Origin: Haemaphysalis longicornis
Lineage: Eukaryota; Arthropoda; Arachnida; Ixodida; Ixodidae
Length of the DNA: 64,000 nucleotides
Direction: 5' to 3'
Assembly (NCBI GenBank): GCA_013339765.2
Contig: CM023454.1
Location: 62,935,878 to 62,999,877 of the forward strand
How positions within the stretch are numbered: the first letter of the stretch is position 1; every line of letters starts with the position of its first letter. Positions 54,719 to 64,000 of the stretch are shown one piece after another. The notes below the pieces were generated by a model. It searched no databases, was not told the DNA's origin, and was given only the letters and a program-made list of their open reading frames with translations. The position numbers and the translations under genes were made by a program.

Positions 54719-56784
54719 TATGTTAATTATTCTTTAATAAGGCCAATATTATCGGGAGCTTTTGTTTGTTACTGACCAGATCCGAGCAAATGGGGGGCTC
54801 ATGCTGGTTTCTTTCGTGAAAACTGAGGAGAAGGCCATGTTATTGCTGCAGCCGACTGACTATCACTAAGTTCTACAATTGTATCCTTGTACAATAATAT
54901 TGGTGTTACAGAAAACGGGTTTATAGTCTACTGAAATTGTTTTCGATAATTGTGTAGCATATTAGGCTGTGTAGTCTGAAAAAAGTTTTACTTGGCAATA
55001 CGAATTGTTTTTGTTAGCTTGTTTCGCGCGCCTCGACAAGCTTGTCATGCGAATGGAATATTTCTGGCTTTTGCTGTTCAAGAAACTCGCTTCTTTCTCC
55101 GTATTTGTTTTTTTTTTTACTTCAGATAGAAAGCCACGGTGGCCCTTGTTTGGTTTTAATTTGTATTGTTGGAACGTATTTTTTATTTACTTCCTGAATT
55201 TTCACCACAAATAGGCTCCAGTTTTGATCTACTGAGCGATAGTAGAATCTATGCTCGAAAAAATGGTTGCAAGCTTGTAGCTCAGCCGCAATTGTTTTTC
55301 GTAATTTACCTTGACGTAAAGTATTATTCATTTTGCTAATGGTTTTTCTGTACGAAATGCTGAGTGATGAAGCACTAAGATAACTTTATGATCACTTGTT
55401 TTGTTAGTGTAATACACTGATTGGATACTCCTTGGTTCGGACGTTAGAATTTGGTCAAGAATATTTGCGGAATGAGCAGTCTGTCTAGTATCTTGGGTTG
55501 TAGTTTGTGTTAATCGAAAATCCTATGGGGTGCTTAAGAAATGGCCGGATTCACAGGTAGTTAAGCGATACTGATCGCTCCACTCAATAGCAGTGTAGTA
55601 AAAATCGCCGCATAATATGAAATTTGCTCGGGGAGAGTTTTTGCGTAATAAGTCGAGAGAGTCGTTAAAGTACCTTCAAAAATGGGTGTGTAGATTTGGT
55701 GTGCGATAGCACCGTTCAATTATGGTAAGGTCTGAAGGTGTTCGACATGCTATGTACCTGATGTCTGGGGGGCTCTTGTGTTCTAGTTTAAAATGACTAA
55801 TCGAATTCTCTATTCCAATAAGATCTCCAACGCCTCGGTTCAGCAAGTCATCACGGCGGTAAACGGTAAATCCGGGCATGTAAAGAGCAACTTCAACGTC
55901 AGTGATATGCTTTGAAAGCCATGTTTCGGTAACAACGAGAATATCACAATTCCATGATTGGATGACGGCATATACTTCTTCACGCTTGAGAATTAGCTGG
56001 GATTTTTATTACATAGAATCGAACATGTGACGTAATTCAAACGTAGCGACGCACGTTTAGGTTGGTTACGGTGGTGTGTTTAGGAAAGACAAGGTTTGAT
56101 AATTTTTTTTCTTGCTAGCTCACCCGCGCCCCTCTTTTATTTACCAACTTATTAGCGGCGTCCTGGTAGTACGTTTTATTGCCGAGTAAAAGTTTTTGTA
56201 CCGTAGCTTGAACGAAGCACCGCTTTTCTGGCGAAACGAACAAACTCACGATGGATTGAACAAGTGGCGGAACAGAAATCCTCACATATACAGACTGTGG
56301 TGCATGTTGAGCTTGAAGGCCACTGTTAAAATATACTCCTTACTGTTGCAAGAAGTGAATTTAACAAAATCGGCGATTCTGTAGGGAGCTATTTTACCAA
56401 TACGATGTGCTTTCGGAATGGTCTTACGTTTAAGGGCTATCTTCAATTTTTCATTGGAACTATACAACTTTTTCGCTATCGCAGCAGGTTTTAGACTTGC
56501 CTTCACTGATGCCATGTAGACAAGGTGGCGAATCCTACCCTCTGCGTAATTCAACATTTCCTTAATTCCAGCGATACTACCTGATGTCTGGGCGGACGAG
56601 CGGAGTACAACGTCGGACCGCATGTCGGACCGCATATCGGGAAGCAATTTCGGCAAATCGGCAACGGTGTGTTCTGTGCTAGTATATCGTGTAATATTAG
56701 CTTTAATTCAACCAGTTTGGCAGCCATGGCGGCTTGTAACGTTTCTGGCAAGGCATGTACCGATTGTTCAGTGCGGGTAGTGGA

Positions 56785-57230
56785 GCTAGATATGGTTCGC
56801 CCAGGGTTTTTTTATAGTTACCTATAGCAACAAAAGCTACTGCCCAATCTTCACTCGTCTACACAACAGCACTATCCAACGGGGGCTTCGAAGCTGCACC
56901 AGGTAACGATTGCTAGCCTTCTTACCAAAAGGAGAATCGCAATGCCACACCGGCGTGTACTTATACTTTCTAGTAGTTTCTACAGCGGCTCAGGAACATA
57001 CAGGTTCAGAGGGCAGTAGCAATTCTCTTGGGGGGACTTGGCAGGAACTTTTTAGTTAAAATAAAAAGCAGAGTTGTTTTCTTTTTCCACGTGTTGTTTC
57101 CTTGCACAGTGCAAGACAATGTAGAATAATTGCGGACAACAAATATTGCGGCAGTGTATGCTGTAGGCGGAACAGATTGTGACAAGTGTGTGGCAATCCC
57201 CCGACCCTAATCTTTGTTGACCACTAAGTT
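56785..57230. other. Unassigned sequence
   Basis: Possibly the 5' leader of the minus-strand LINE. No repeat or coding pattern is recognised. Confidence 0.3.
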
Positions 57231-57233
57231 CGG

Positions 57234-58870
57234 TTGCCGCACCGGGCTCGGTGGCAACAATGTGTGTGGCTGTCGAATAAACACGGCCGAGCACAGCAGC
57301 TCGCGGTCAGTCACTGTCATTACCAGCACGCTGTAGCTCTTCACTCGTCTGGAAAGTACCCCGACCCTCCCACGTTCACGAATGCGGGCCAAATCGTGAC
57401 ACCGGCCAGGAGCGAAGAACGACACGGAGCGGCTGAAGGCTCCGAGAGCGCCGAGACCCCACCCCTTCACGCCGGCCGCCATTACGCCATGCCGCTGTAC
57501 GGGAGGCTCGAGGTGTTTAAAGGTGAAGGGTCCACCTGGCCGGTGTGCAAGGAAGTCGGCCTGTTTTTCCAGGTGAACGAAAAAACCGAGGCAAAACAGC
57601 GCGACATTTTCCTTGCCAGCGGCGGAACCCGAGTCTTCACTGTCCTGCTCGACCTCCTAAAGCGGGTCGCGCCGCATGACAAGCGTCTGGGCGAGCTTTT
57701 CGCGACGCTACGCTCGCACATCAGTCCAGCCCCATCCACGTTAATGTAGCACTTCCGCTTGAACAACCGGAGCCTCCGAGAAGGAGAGACTCTCGGGCAG
57801 TTCTTCGCAGCGCGGCGAGGGTTAGCGAGCGGCTGGGCTTTCGGCGACCAGCTCCAATCGCTGCTCCGCGGCCGTTTTGTCTGCGCTATGCAGACGCTGC
57901 GCTATGCAGACGCAACGCCTGGAGCTTCCCGATCATCGCTAGACGAAGCCGTGAAGGCAGCGCTGGCGATGGATGCGGTGGTCAAGGACGCGGGCGAGAT
58001 AGCACTTGCAGCCGGATTACCTTTGACGGAGGCGGTGGTGAATATGGCGATACGGCATGGTAGATGCAGTCGTTGCGGTGATGAACACCCCCAATCACGG
58101 TGCCAGTTCATGGAAGCAGAGTGCTTCGCGTGTGGGAGAACTGGGCACAGTGCTCGGGCGTGCCGAGGGGGAACGGCGAACAGACAGAAGCAGCAGGGGG
58201 GGCGAGCACATGTTCCCCGCAAGCGCGTGGCCAAGGGAGCCGGCGCAAGGGTAGGTGGTGGGGCGTGCGTCTGCAGCTTCGGGTGCAACAGCTAGGCTTG
58301 ACGTGGTGGCCGAAGGCCCGCAGATTTTTTATATGTGGCACACGGACACACTTCAGTCGTCTGTGCTACTGTATATGCTGACCGTGGAAGTCTTCGGGCA
58401 ACCCATCTTCATGCTGCGGGACCCAGAGGCCAGAATGTCGGTCATGGCCGGGAAAGTATTCAAACGCACCTTCCCTGGAGTGTCTGTCGAGGCGTTGGGC
58501 ATCATGCTGCGCTAGCTACACCGAACAGCTCGCCCAGGTCGAGGGTCAACCCCAGGTCAGCGTTTGCCTTGGCGACAGAGAGGCAACCCCTTCCCCTGTA
58601 TCTGACCAAGGGGTTGTCATCGACACTGCTGGGCTGGACTGGGTCCAGGTTTCGGACGTGCGGCTACTAGAGTATCAGTAAGCAGTTCGGGCGATGGAAG
58701 ACGTCCCGAGCCTCCTGACCAAAGTTCAAGGCCCTGCTCCAGCCCGGGGCGGGCGCATTTCTTATCACGGTGGTGTACATCTATGTCCAGGGTCAGCCCG
58801 GGCCAGTTTTTCAAGCCGCGCCCACTGCTCCTCACCCTGAAGGATGGTGTGATGTTATTCGGGATAGCTA
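57234..58870 (+). mobile_element. Mag-like Ty3/gypsy gag-protease relic
   Basis: Gag (57489-58295) with two CCHC-type knuckles is followed in shifted frames by a protease region (58300-58515: FYMWHTDTLQSSVLLYM, VFGQPIFMLRDPEARMSVMA, GKVFKRTFPGVSVEALG) and the pre-RT linker (VVIDTAGL- and MxDVPSLLTKF-like near 58610-58730). The D-T-G of the protease reads D-P-E at 58420-58428. RT is absent; the element ends near 58870 against sequence of opposite coding sense. No LTR is recognised. Confidence 0.8.
57489..58295 (+). pseudogene. Mag-like gag, open except for one stop
   Basis: ATG at 57489 opens MPLYGRLEVFKGEGSTWPVC. The frame continues with FLASGGTRVFTVLLDLLKRV and LGELFATLRSHISPAPS, meets one TAG (57747-57749), and resumes HFRLNNRSLREGETLGQFFA, then RGLASGWAFGDQLQSLLRG, DEAVKAALAMDAVVKDAGEI. 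Knuckle 1 at 58065 is CSRCGDEHPQSRC (C-x2-C-x3-H-x4-C). Knuckle 2 at 58122 is CFACGRTGHSARAC (canonical C-x2-C-x4-H-x4-C). It ends at TAG 58293. This is the best preserved gag here; a single base change separates it from a 268-codon frame. Confidence 0.85.
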
Positions 58871-59690
58871 GAATTCGAGAGTGACGTCACAGAAAAGAGA
58901 CAGGTGGATGAGATAGGCTTATAAGACGAAGACGTACATTTATGTGGACGAGACGACTAACAATACGGGTTTTACATTTGCCTGCTCAATGTGATACTTA
59001 AGCTCATCCTCAAGACATAAAGCTCTATAAGACTTAGAAGAGATAACAGTTCCCAGTTCTGCTTGAAAACACACCCTGGATAGGTAAAACGTCTCACGTT
59101 GTCGGGCGCACTCGATGCGATGACGTTGAAAATCCGTGCTTGTTTTCACCCTCTTGGTATCTGTCCCAGAATGCACTACTGCAGACAGCCGACGCTGGCG
59201 ATTGAATGCGCGGTCATCGACGCAAGGCGCGGCTAACACTGCAGCCTGGTTCAATCTGCGGGCGTCCTGACGATGGCTTTGGCAGACGACGGCTACCGGA
59301 CCTTGCGGATAGCCCTCCGGAATCATCGCTCCTCGGAATCCCACTCTGCTGGTGCGTCCCCCGCCACGATCTCCTCTTTCTCTTCTCCACCGACGTCACA
59401 TTATTCCTCGGCTATCGGTCAGTTGGTTCACAAAATAGATCAGACAGCTCATTTAGTTGAAGCCACTGTGAAAGCTTCCAGTATGGAGCAAGCTTTCTAT
59501 CTGTACTTCCAATTCCGCAGCCAAAACCTGTTCACATTGAGAGGCTCTGTCCAGAAAACTTCGATCTCTGACTTTCATGCGTCCTCTCGGTTTGAAGATC
59601 ACCATACACCTGGCTTTGCGGGTCTTCGCTCTGTTTTTGCCAATTGTTGCCAAAGAAGACGGTCCTGGACATCTTTTCTGTCTGCCATGC
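58003..59690 (+). repeat. Left arm of a 1.68-kb inverted duplication
   Basis: The sequence from GCACTTGCAGCCGGATTACC at 58003 to the GATGTCCAGGACC complement at about 59690 reappears inverted at 62448-60770. It contains the gag C-terminus, knuckles, protease and linker of the Mag-like relic, then about 800 bp that code, if at all, on the opposite strand (LEVQIE, GSFHSGFN and EEIVAGDAPAEWDSEER on minus). The arms differ by scattered substitutions and small indels. Confidence 0.9.
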
Positions 59691-60769
59691 CTCCGAGGGG
59701 TACACTACCTGTAATGCGTGTGGTGACGGACGAAGTCCAAATTCCATGCTATTGCTTTTTGCAATAGTGAGATCGAAGTCACCAGGAACAATGATTTCAG
59801 CTTCAGCAACACGAATTTGTGGTAGCAGAGGTGTCCGCCTGACACCATCGTCTTTTTACGAGTTTGTTGACGCGACTCGACTTTTTCGGGTGCTCACGCT
59901 TAGGATGTGGAAATTCCCGTGCGTGCAGTTTATGCCTTTCCCTTGCCTGTAGAAAAAGTTGCGGCTTTGTCTGTTAAGGGTTCGATTGCAGCTTAGAGAG
60001 CTCACGCCTGCAAGCTCCATTTTATTTGGCAGCATTGAAAAGCGATGCACTATTCTCGTGGGTGATGGCTGCGCCCGTAGGTGCAGCTGCTTTCACTTTG
60101 AGCATTGATGGTAGTGGGAAGTCAATGAGCAGCGACCTGGTTTCTTGCAGCTTAGCTACAACCCTTTCAGGTGTTGTCTTCATCAGTTAAGGCCAAAATC
60201 TTTGTTCCTCGGAACAAGATCCTTCTGGCCCTACATGCTTCTCGTTAGGCCCCTCTGTGCTGTCCTGCTCAAGTGCAATCCCTCCATGAGATGCATGTAC
60301 CGGAAGGTCTGCTGTAGGGAAGTGAGGTGGATCTCCTGAGGCGGAAGTTTCCTTCACCTTATTATGGGCTGTTGGTTCAACTGGCGTCCGCGACAGGACC
60401 TCTTCGCTACCACCTGAAAGAGGGAAGCGGCTAGAAGTAGAGATTAACGGTGCAGATTCGAGACATGAACATTGAGAAACTAGTGACAGTTGGACAGCAG
60501 ACATGAGCATCTACTAACACCTTAGAGACGGAGGTACTTTACTGAGAGAAAAAGTCTTGCAAGTTTGATCTTTCGATATGGGAATCGAAGAATTGGAAAG
60601 GCTTCTTGCGGAAGGAATAAAATCAGCATTGAAGGGAGCAGATCTTCGGAGGTGGGTGAACTGTGAGCGTGCAAAGTCGAAAGCTGAGCGGGAAGGAGAA
60701 TATTAAGGTGAAAAGAAAGCACAGAAAAAGGAGAACGAAATGCTAAGGCAGCAGTTGGCAGCAGTTGGC
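59691..60769. other. Spacer between the inverted arms
   Basis: About 1.08 kb unique to the centre. A 107-codon minus frame (60510-60187) is low complexity (GGSEEVLSRTPVEPTAHN). A plus reading from 60574, MGIEELERLLAEGIKSALKG then ERAKSKAEREGEY and ENEMLRQQLAAVGRQE, looks like the charged, coiled-coil N-terminus of a retrotransposon ORF1 or gag and continues into the right arm. Confidence 0.5.
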
Positions 60770-61140
60770 AGACAGGAAAGATGTCCAGGACCGTCTTCTG
60801 TGGCAACAATTGGCAAAAACAGAGCGAAGACTCGCAAAGCCAGGTGTATGGTGATTTCCAAACCGAAAGGACGCATTAAAGTCCATGATCGAAGTTTTCT
60901 GGACAGAAATCTCAATGTGAGCAGCTTTTCGCTGGGGAATTGGAAGTACAGAAAGAAATGTTGCGTTCCATACTGGGAGCTTTCACAGTGGCTTCGACTA
61001 AACGAGCTGCCTGATCTATTTTGGGAACCAACCGACCAATAGCCGAGGAATAATGTGACGTCGGGGGAGAAGAGAAAGAGGAGATCGTGGCAGGGGACGC
61101 ACCAGCACAGTGGGATTCCGAGGAGTCATGATTCGGAGGG
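60574..61140 (+). pseudogene. Coiled-coil ORF remnant of unassigned retroelement
   Basis: A plus-strand reading across frames: MGIEELERLLAEGIKSAL, KAQKKENEMLRQQLAA, later ELEVQKEMLRSILGAFTVAS and EEKEEIVAGDAPAQWDSEES. Heptad-like spacing of leucines with many E and K suggests a coiled coil. The same reading exists on the minus strand of the left arm and in part at 62500-62680. It resembles N-terminal parts of tick retroelement gags, but I cannot place it in a family. Confidence 0.4.
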
Positions 61141-62448
61141 CTATCGGCAAGGTCCGGTAGCCGTCGTCTGCCAAAGCCGTCGTCAGGACGCCCACAGATC
61201 GAACCAGGCTGCAGTGTTTGCCGCGCCTTGCGTCGATGACCGCGCATTCAATCGCCAGCGTCGGCTGTCTGCAGTGGTGCATTCCGGGACAGATACCAAG
61301 AGGGTGAAAACAAGCACGGATTTTTCACGTCATCGGATCGAATGCGCCTGACAACGTGAGACGTTTTACCTATCCAAGGTGTGTTTTCAAACAGAACTGG
61401 GAACTGTTATCTCTTCTAAGTCTTATTGAGCTTTATGTCTTGAGGATGAGCTTTAGTATCACATTGAGCACGCAAATGTAAAACCCGTATTGTTAGTCGT
61501 CTCGTCCACATAAATGTGCGTCTCCGTCTTATAAGCGTATCTCATCCACCTGTCTCTTTTTTGTGACGTGACACTCGAAGTCTAGCTATCACGAATAACA
61601 TCACACCATCCTTCAGGGTGAGCAGCAGTGGGCGCAGCTTGGAAAACTGGCCCGGGCTGACCCTGGAGATAGATGTACACCGCCGTGATAATACATCCGC
61701 CCACCCCGGGCTGGAACAGGGCCTTGAACTTGGTCAGGAGGCTCGGGACGTCTTTCATCGCCCGAAGTGCTTCCTGATAATCTAGTAGCCGCACGTCCGA
61801 AACCTGGACCCAGTTCAGCCCAGCAGTGTCGATGACAACACCTTGGTCAGATACAAGGCAGGGGTTGCCTCTCTGTCGCCAAGGGAATCGCTGACCTGGG
61901 GTTGACGCTCGACTTGGGCGAGATGTTCGAAGTAGCTGCGCAGCATGACGCCCAACGGCTCGACAGAGACTCCAGAGAAGGTGCGTTTGAATACTTTCCC
62001 GGCCATGACCGACATTCTGGCCTCTGGGTCCTGCAGCATGAAGATGGGTTGCCAGAAGACTTTCACGGTCAGCATATACGGTGGCACAGACGACTGAAGT
62101 GTGTCCGTGTGCCACATATAAAAAATCTACGGGTCTTCGGCCACGACGTCAAGCCTAGCCGTTGCACCCGAAGCTTCTGACACACGCCCCACCACCTACC
62201 CTTGCGCCGGCTCCCTTGCCCACGCGCTTGCGGGGAACATGTGCTCGCCCCCCCTGCTGCTTCTGTCCGTTCACCATTCCCCCTCGGCACGCCGGAGCAA
62301 TGTGCCCAGTTCTCCCACACGCGAAGCACTCTGCTTCCATGAACTGGCACCCTTATTGGGGGTGTTCACCACCGCAACGACTGCATCTTCCATGCCGTAT
62401 CGCCATATTCACCACCGCCTCCGTCAAAGGTGATCCGGCTGCAAGTGC
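60770..62448 (-). repeat. Right arm of the inverted duplication
   Basis: Inverse of 58003-59690. Its Mag-like part (62448-61582, minus) includes the canonical knuckle CFACGRTGHIAPAC and a 177-codon frame (62115-61582) overlapping a 100-codon protease frame (62117-61815: FYMWH at 62127 onward, MLQDPEARMSVMA). It shares D-P-E in place of D-T-G with the left arm (62022-62030 on plus). It ends at 62448 where the left arm continues into gag. Confidence 0.9.
61582..62448 (-). pseudogene. Mag-like gag end, protease and linker (inverted copy)
   Basis: On minus: CFACGRTGHIAPACRGG (62330), then FYMWHTDTLQSSVPPYM, VFWQPIFMLQDPEARMSVMA, GKVFKRTFSGVSVEPLGVML, later VVIDTAGLNWVQVSDVRLLD, EALRAMKDVPSLLTKFKALF. 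The linker is better preserved here than in the left copy. The damaged protease triad is identical to the left copy. Confidence 0.8.
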
Positions 62449-62454
62449 TATGCA

Positions 62455-63280
62455 AGGACGCATAGAACTTGCATTCACTCGATCATTGACTTTTATGCAA
62501 GGACGCATAAAAGTCAATGATCGAAGTTTTCTGGACAGACCTCACAATGTGAACAACTTTTGGCTGGGGAATTGGAAGTACAGAAACAAAGCTTGCGTTC
62601 CATAATGGAAGCTTTCATTGCGGCTTTGACTAAACGAGTGTCTGATCCATTTTGTGAACCAACCAACAGGAGGTCTTCGTTCACCGGACTGCCCCTCAAG
62701 GACATTGTTTTCCCAGATTAATCTAGAAGTGTTCGTTACAGTTCCTAGAAGAGTGCCCGTGACTTTTTTTCATCGTGTGTTTGTTTTTTGAAAGTGTGTT
62801 GTGGGCCCCCAACAACTTTCTTAAGTGGGTAGCCTTGTGAAGAGATGGAGGGTAGTGAGGGTCTGCACATCGAAGATGGCTTTGACGATGATGAATTTAA
62901 CGGCCTAACGTGGACAATCGCCCTCTGTGGGTATGCGCCGGAAGATAAGGAAGAAGATATGGGCTGGACGGAGTAGTGGAACGACAAGAGGAGGTCTTCC
63001 CAGGGCTACCCGCAAGGTGCGGTAGCCGTGGTCTTCCGGGGCCGTCGTCGAGGATGGCGGAGACGCAGCCTGTTGAGCTGCAGTGCCAGCCGTGCCCGCA
63101 AGCTGACCGTCGACCGCGCATTATATCGCCGGCTTCGACTGTGTGACGTGCTCCGCCTGTAGCGAAAGAGGACCAGCATCTGGCTTCCGATACGGTGATG
63201 GAGTCTGTTAGCGAGGCAGTCAGCGCCTTCTGATCCTCCACTTCCTCTTCTCCTACTGTCGCCCCCTGCCTGCGCATATT
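62455..63280 (+). repeat. Third, diverged copy of the inner arm sequence
   Basis: 62500-62680 matches 60872-61040 (GACGCAT-AAAAGTC, ATGATCGAAGTTTTCTGGAC, GGGGAATTGGAAGTACAGAA). 63000-63150 matches 61150-61270 more weakly (GCAAGGTGCGGTAGCCGT, GACCGCGCATTATATCG). A local inverted repeat of GACTTTTATG-CAAGGACGCAT type lies at 62490-62515. The order is the same as in the right arm, so this is a direct repeat lying next to it. Confidence 0.7.
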
Positions 63281-63486
63281 TATTTCTTAACATACTCCCG
63301 CCTCCGCCAAGTTGGTTGGGAGCTAGCTGGCACCTGCGCGGGAAGTGGCGAAGTCCGGGCCTCACTGCGAACAGTTGCTCGACTTCCGGGGGCGCATTGT
63401 TCTACAGTAGCGATGCTTGTAGGCTGGCTGGGGATTTTGCTGGATGTTTCAGTGCCGTCGATCGCGGTACATTTCTACAGCCAGTG

Positions 63487-63996
63487 TCACGGGCAACGAG
63501 CGCTTGCTGGGATGCTGTATCGAAGATATTTAGTGGCTGAAATTGAAGATTGCGAATGTTCATGTGGTCCCCCGGGAAAGAGACCATGCTCAAGGTTTTC
63601 GACCAGAAGGCAGCCACCGGGATCGAATGCGAACAGCTGATTCGGAAGGTCAAATTTGCATAGATCATGCGGCGAGCGTAATGGTATCGCCATTGCATCG
63701 ACGTCTGATTCGCCTTCCGTGAAGTAATTGTTGTGTTCGAGCAGCGTGTTCGGTATCTCTGGGATCCATAGGACCTCGCTCTCGGCGGTCCCAACATGGT
63801 ACAAAGGCTCGTTTAGAATCGAGTTGCGCTTGCTGAAGTAGGGGTCTTCACCATAGAAGCATTTGTTCTGCTTCTCCACCAGGATGCCTCCGCACGGGGC
63901 CTGGACGAGCGCGGACGAAGCTCGCTTCCGGCGTCGAAGCTGGCTCGCGGAGCATCGGAGGAGCAGGCGCTTCGTTATCCCCTGACGCGACTCCAT
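63487..63996 (-). CDS. Unidentified open frame running to the window edge
   Basis: 169 codons without a stop, starting at or beyond the right edge, so the true start is unknown. The N-terminal part is basic (KRLLLRCSASQLRRRKRAS). A protein-like part follows: GGILVEKQNKCFYGEDPYF, LYHVGTAESEVLWIPEIPN, LLEHNNYFTEGESDVDAMAI and FDLPNQLFAFDPGGCLLVEN. Composition is balanced and not repetitive. I do not recognise it. It could be a host exon, a retroelement protein or an endogenous viral fragment; the window is too short to tell. No membrane segment is obvious. Confidence 0.45.
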   Translation of the reverse strand: MESRQGITKRLLLRCSASQLRRRKRASSALVQAPCGGILVEKQNKCFYGEDPYFSKRNSILNEPLYHVGTAESEVLWIPEIPNTLLEHNNYFTEGESDVDAMAIPLRSPHDLCKFDLPNQLFAFDPGGCLLVENLEHGLFPGGPHEHSQSSISATKYLRYSIPASARCP

Positions 63997-64000
63997 CTTC

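Larger units (their letters stand above)
52185..56780 (-). mobile_element. CR1-like LINE relic with ORF1 and ORF2, Tigger-interrupted
   Basis: Read from 56780 downward. ORF1 at 56751-56282 includes MAAKLVELKLILHDI and LYSSNEKLKIALKRKTIPKA, then HRIGKIAPYR and FVKFTSCNSKEYIL. Endonuclease from about 55990: SWNCDILVVTETWLSKHITD, ALYMPGFTVYRRDDLLNRG and, decayed, FILCGDFY. After a 766-bp insertion the RT begins: HGFRKGLYCETQLASC near 53580, DAIFLDF at 53450, the catalytic FADD at 53183-53194 intact, and YLGVHITQNLSRTAHVNKLI at 52988. The C-terminus and 3' UTR reach about 52185. It is almost full length but carries many stops. Confidence 0.87.

Noticed and set aside
57234..58295. Domesticated gag gene of the host
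   Set aside because: Well preserved, but it has an in-frame TAG and joins a decayed protease; nothing indicates selection.

Overview
The window reads as eukaryotic, arthropod, intergenic DNA. It carries families typical of hard-tick (Ixodidae) genomes: decayed Ty3/gypsy elements, RTE-, CR1- and I-type LINEs, Penelope-like elements, tRNA-headed SINEs, a pogo/Tigger derivative and many microsatellites. The tick assignment is an inference from repeat content. No intact host gene, rRNA, functional tRNA or CRISPR array was found. Nearly every long open frame is a fragment of a transposon protein, usually broken by stops and frameshifts. All homology calls come from reading motifs by eye, so boundaries are approximate unless defined by a repeat or duplication.

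Layout. 0-9 kb: an LTR-flanked, internally deleted gypsy element (136-2909), a gene-poor AT-rich stretch with a 112-bp palindrome (5500-5611), and a minus-strand gypsy pol relic (5930-8140). 9-18 kb: an RTE LINE split by an 854-bp terminal-inverted-repeat element, a CR1-like LINE end, a third gypsy relic, microsatellites and three SINE copies. 18-24 kb: one minus-strand I/Jockey-like LINE (ORF1, endonuclease, RT) interrupted by a SINE tandem and by an element encoding STPR-type 23-residue repeats. 24-32 kb: gypsy LTR pieces and two Penelope-like relics, one with a triplicated 178-bp module. 32-36.5 kb: a Mag-like gypsy relic split by a CR1-like LINE, then a second RTE copy.

36.6-46.4 kb holds the most complete element, a Ty3/gypsy with two LTRs, gag, CCHC knuckle, protease, RT with YLDD, RNase H and an integrase with its DDE residues. 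Its RNase H region is split by a 3.4-kb LINE flanked by a perfect 66-bp target-site duplication. 46.4-57 kb holds repeat tails and a minus-strand CR1-like LINE with a Tigger derivative inserted. 57-64 kb holds a Mag-like gag-pol and a large inverted duplication (about 1.68 kb per arm, about 1.1 kb spacer) whose two arms share the same damaged protease active site. An unidentified open frame runs off the right edge.

The elements do not work together as a pathway. The biology visible here is nesting order: which element landed in which. I see no convincing new functional system. The best candidates for a second look are the 66-bp duplication around the LINE, the inverted duplication at 58-62.4 kb, the STPR-encoding element, the palindrome at 5.5 kb and the edge ORF.
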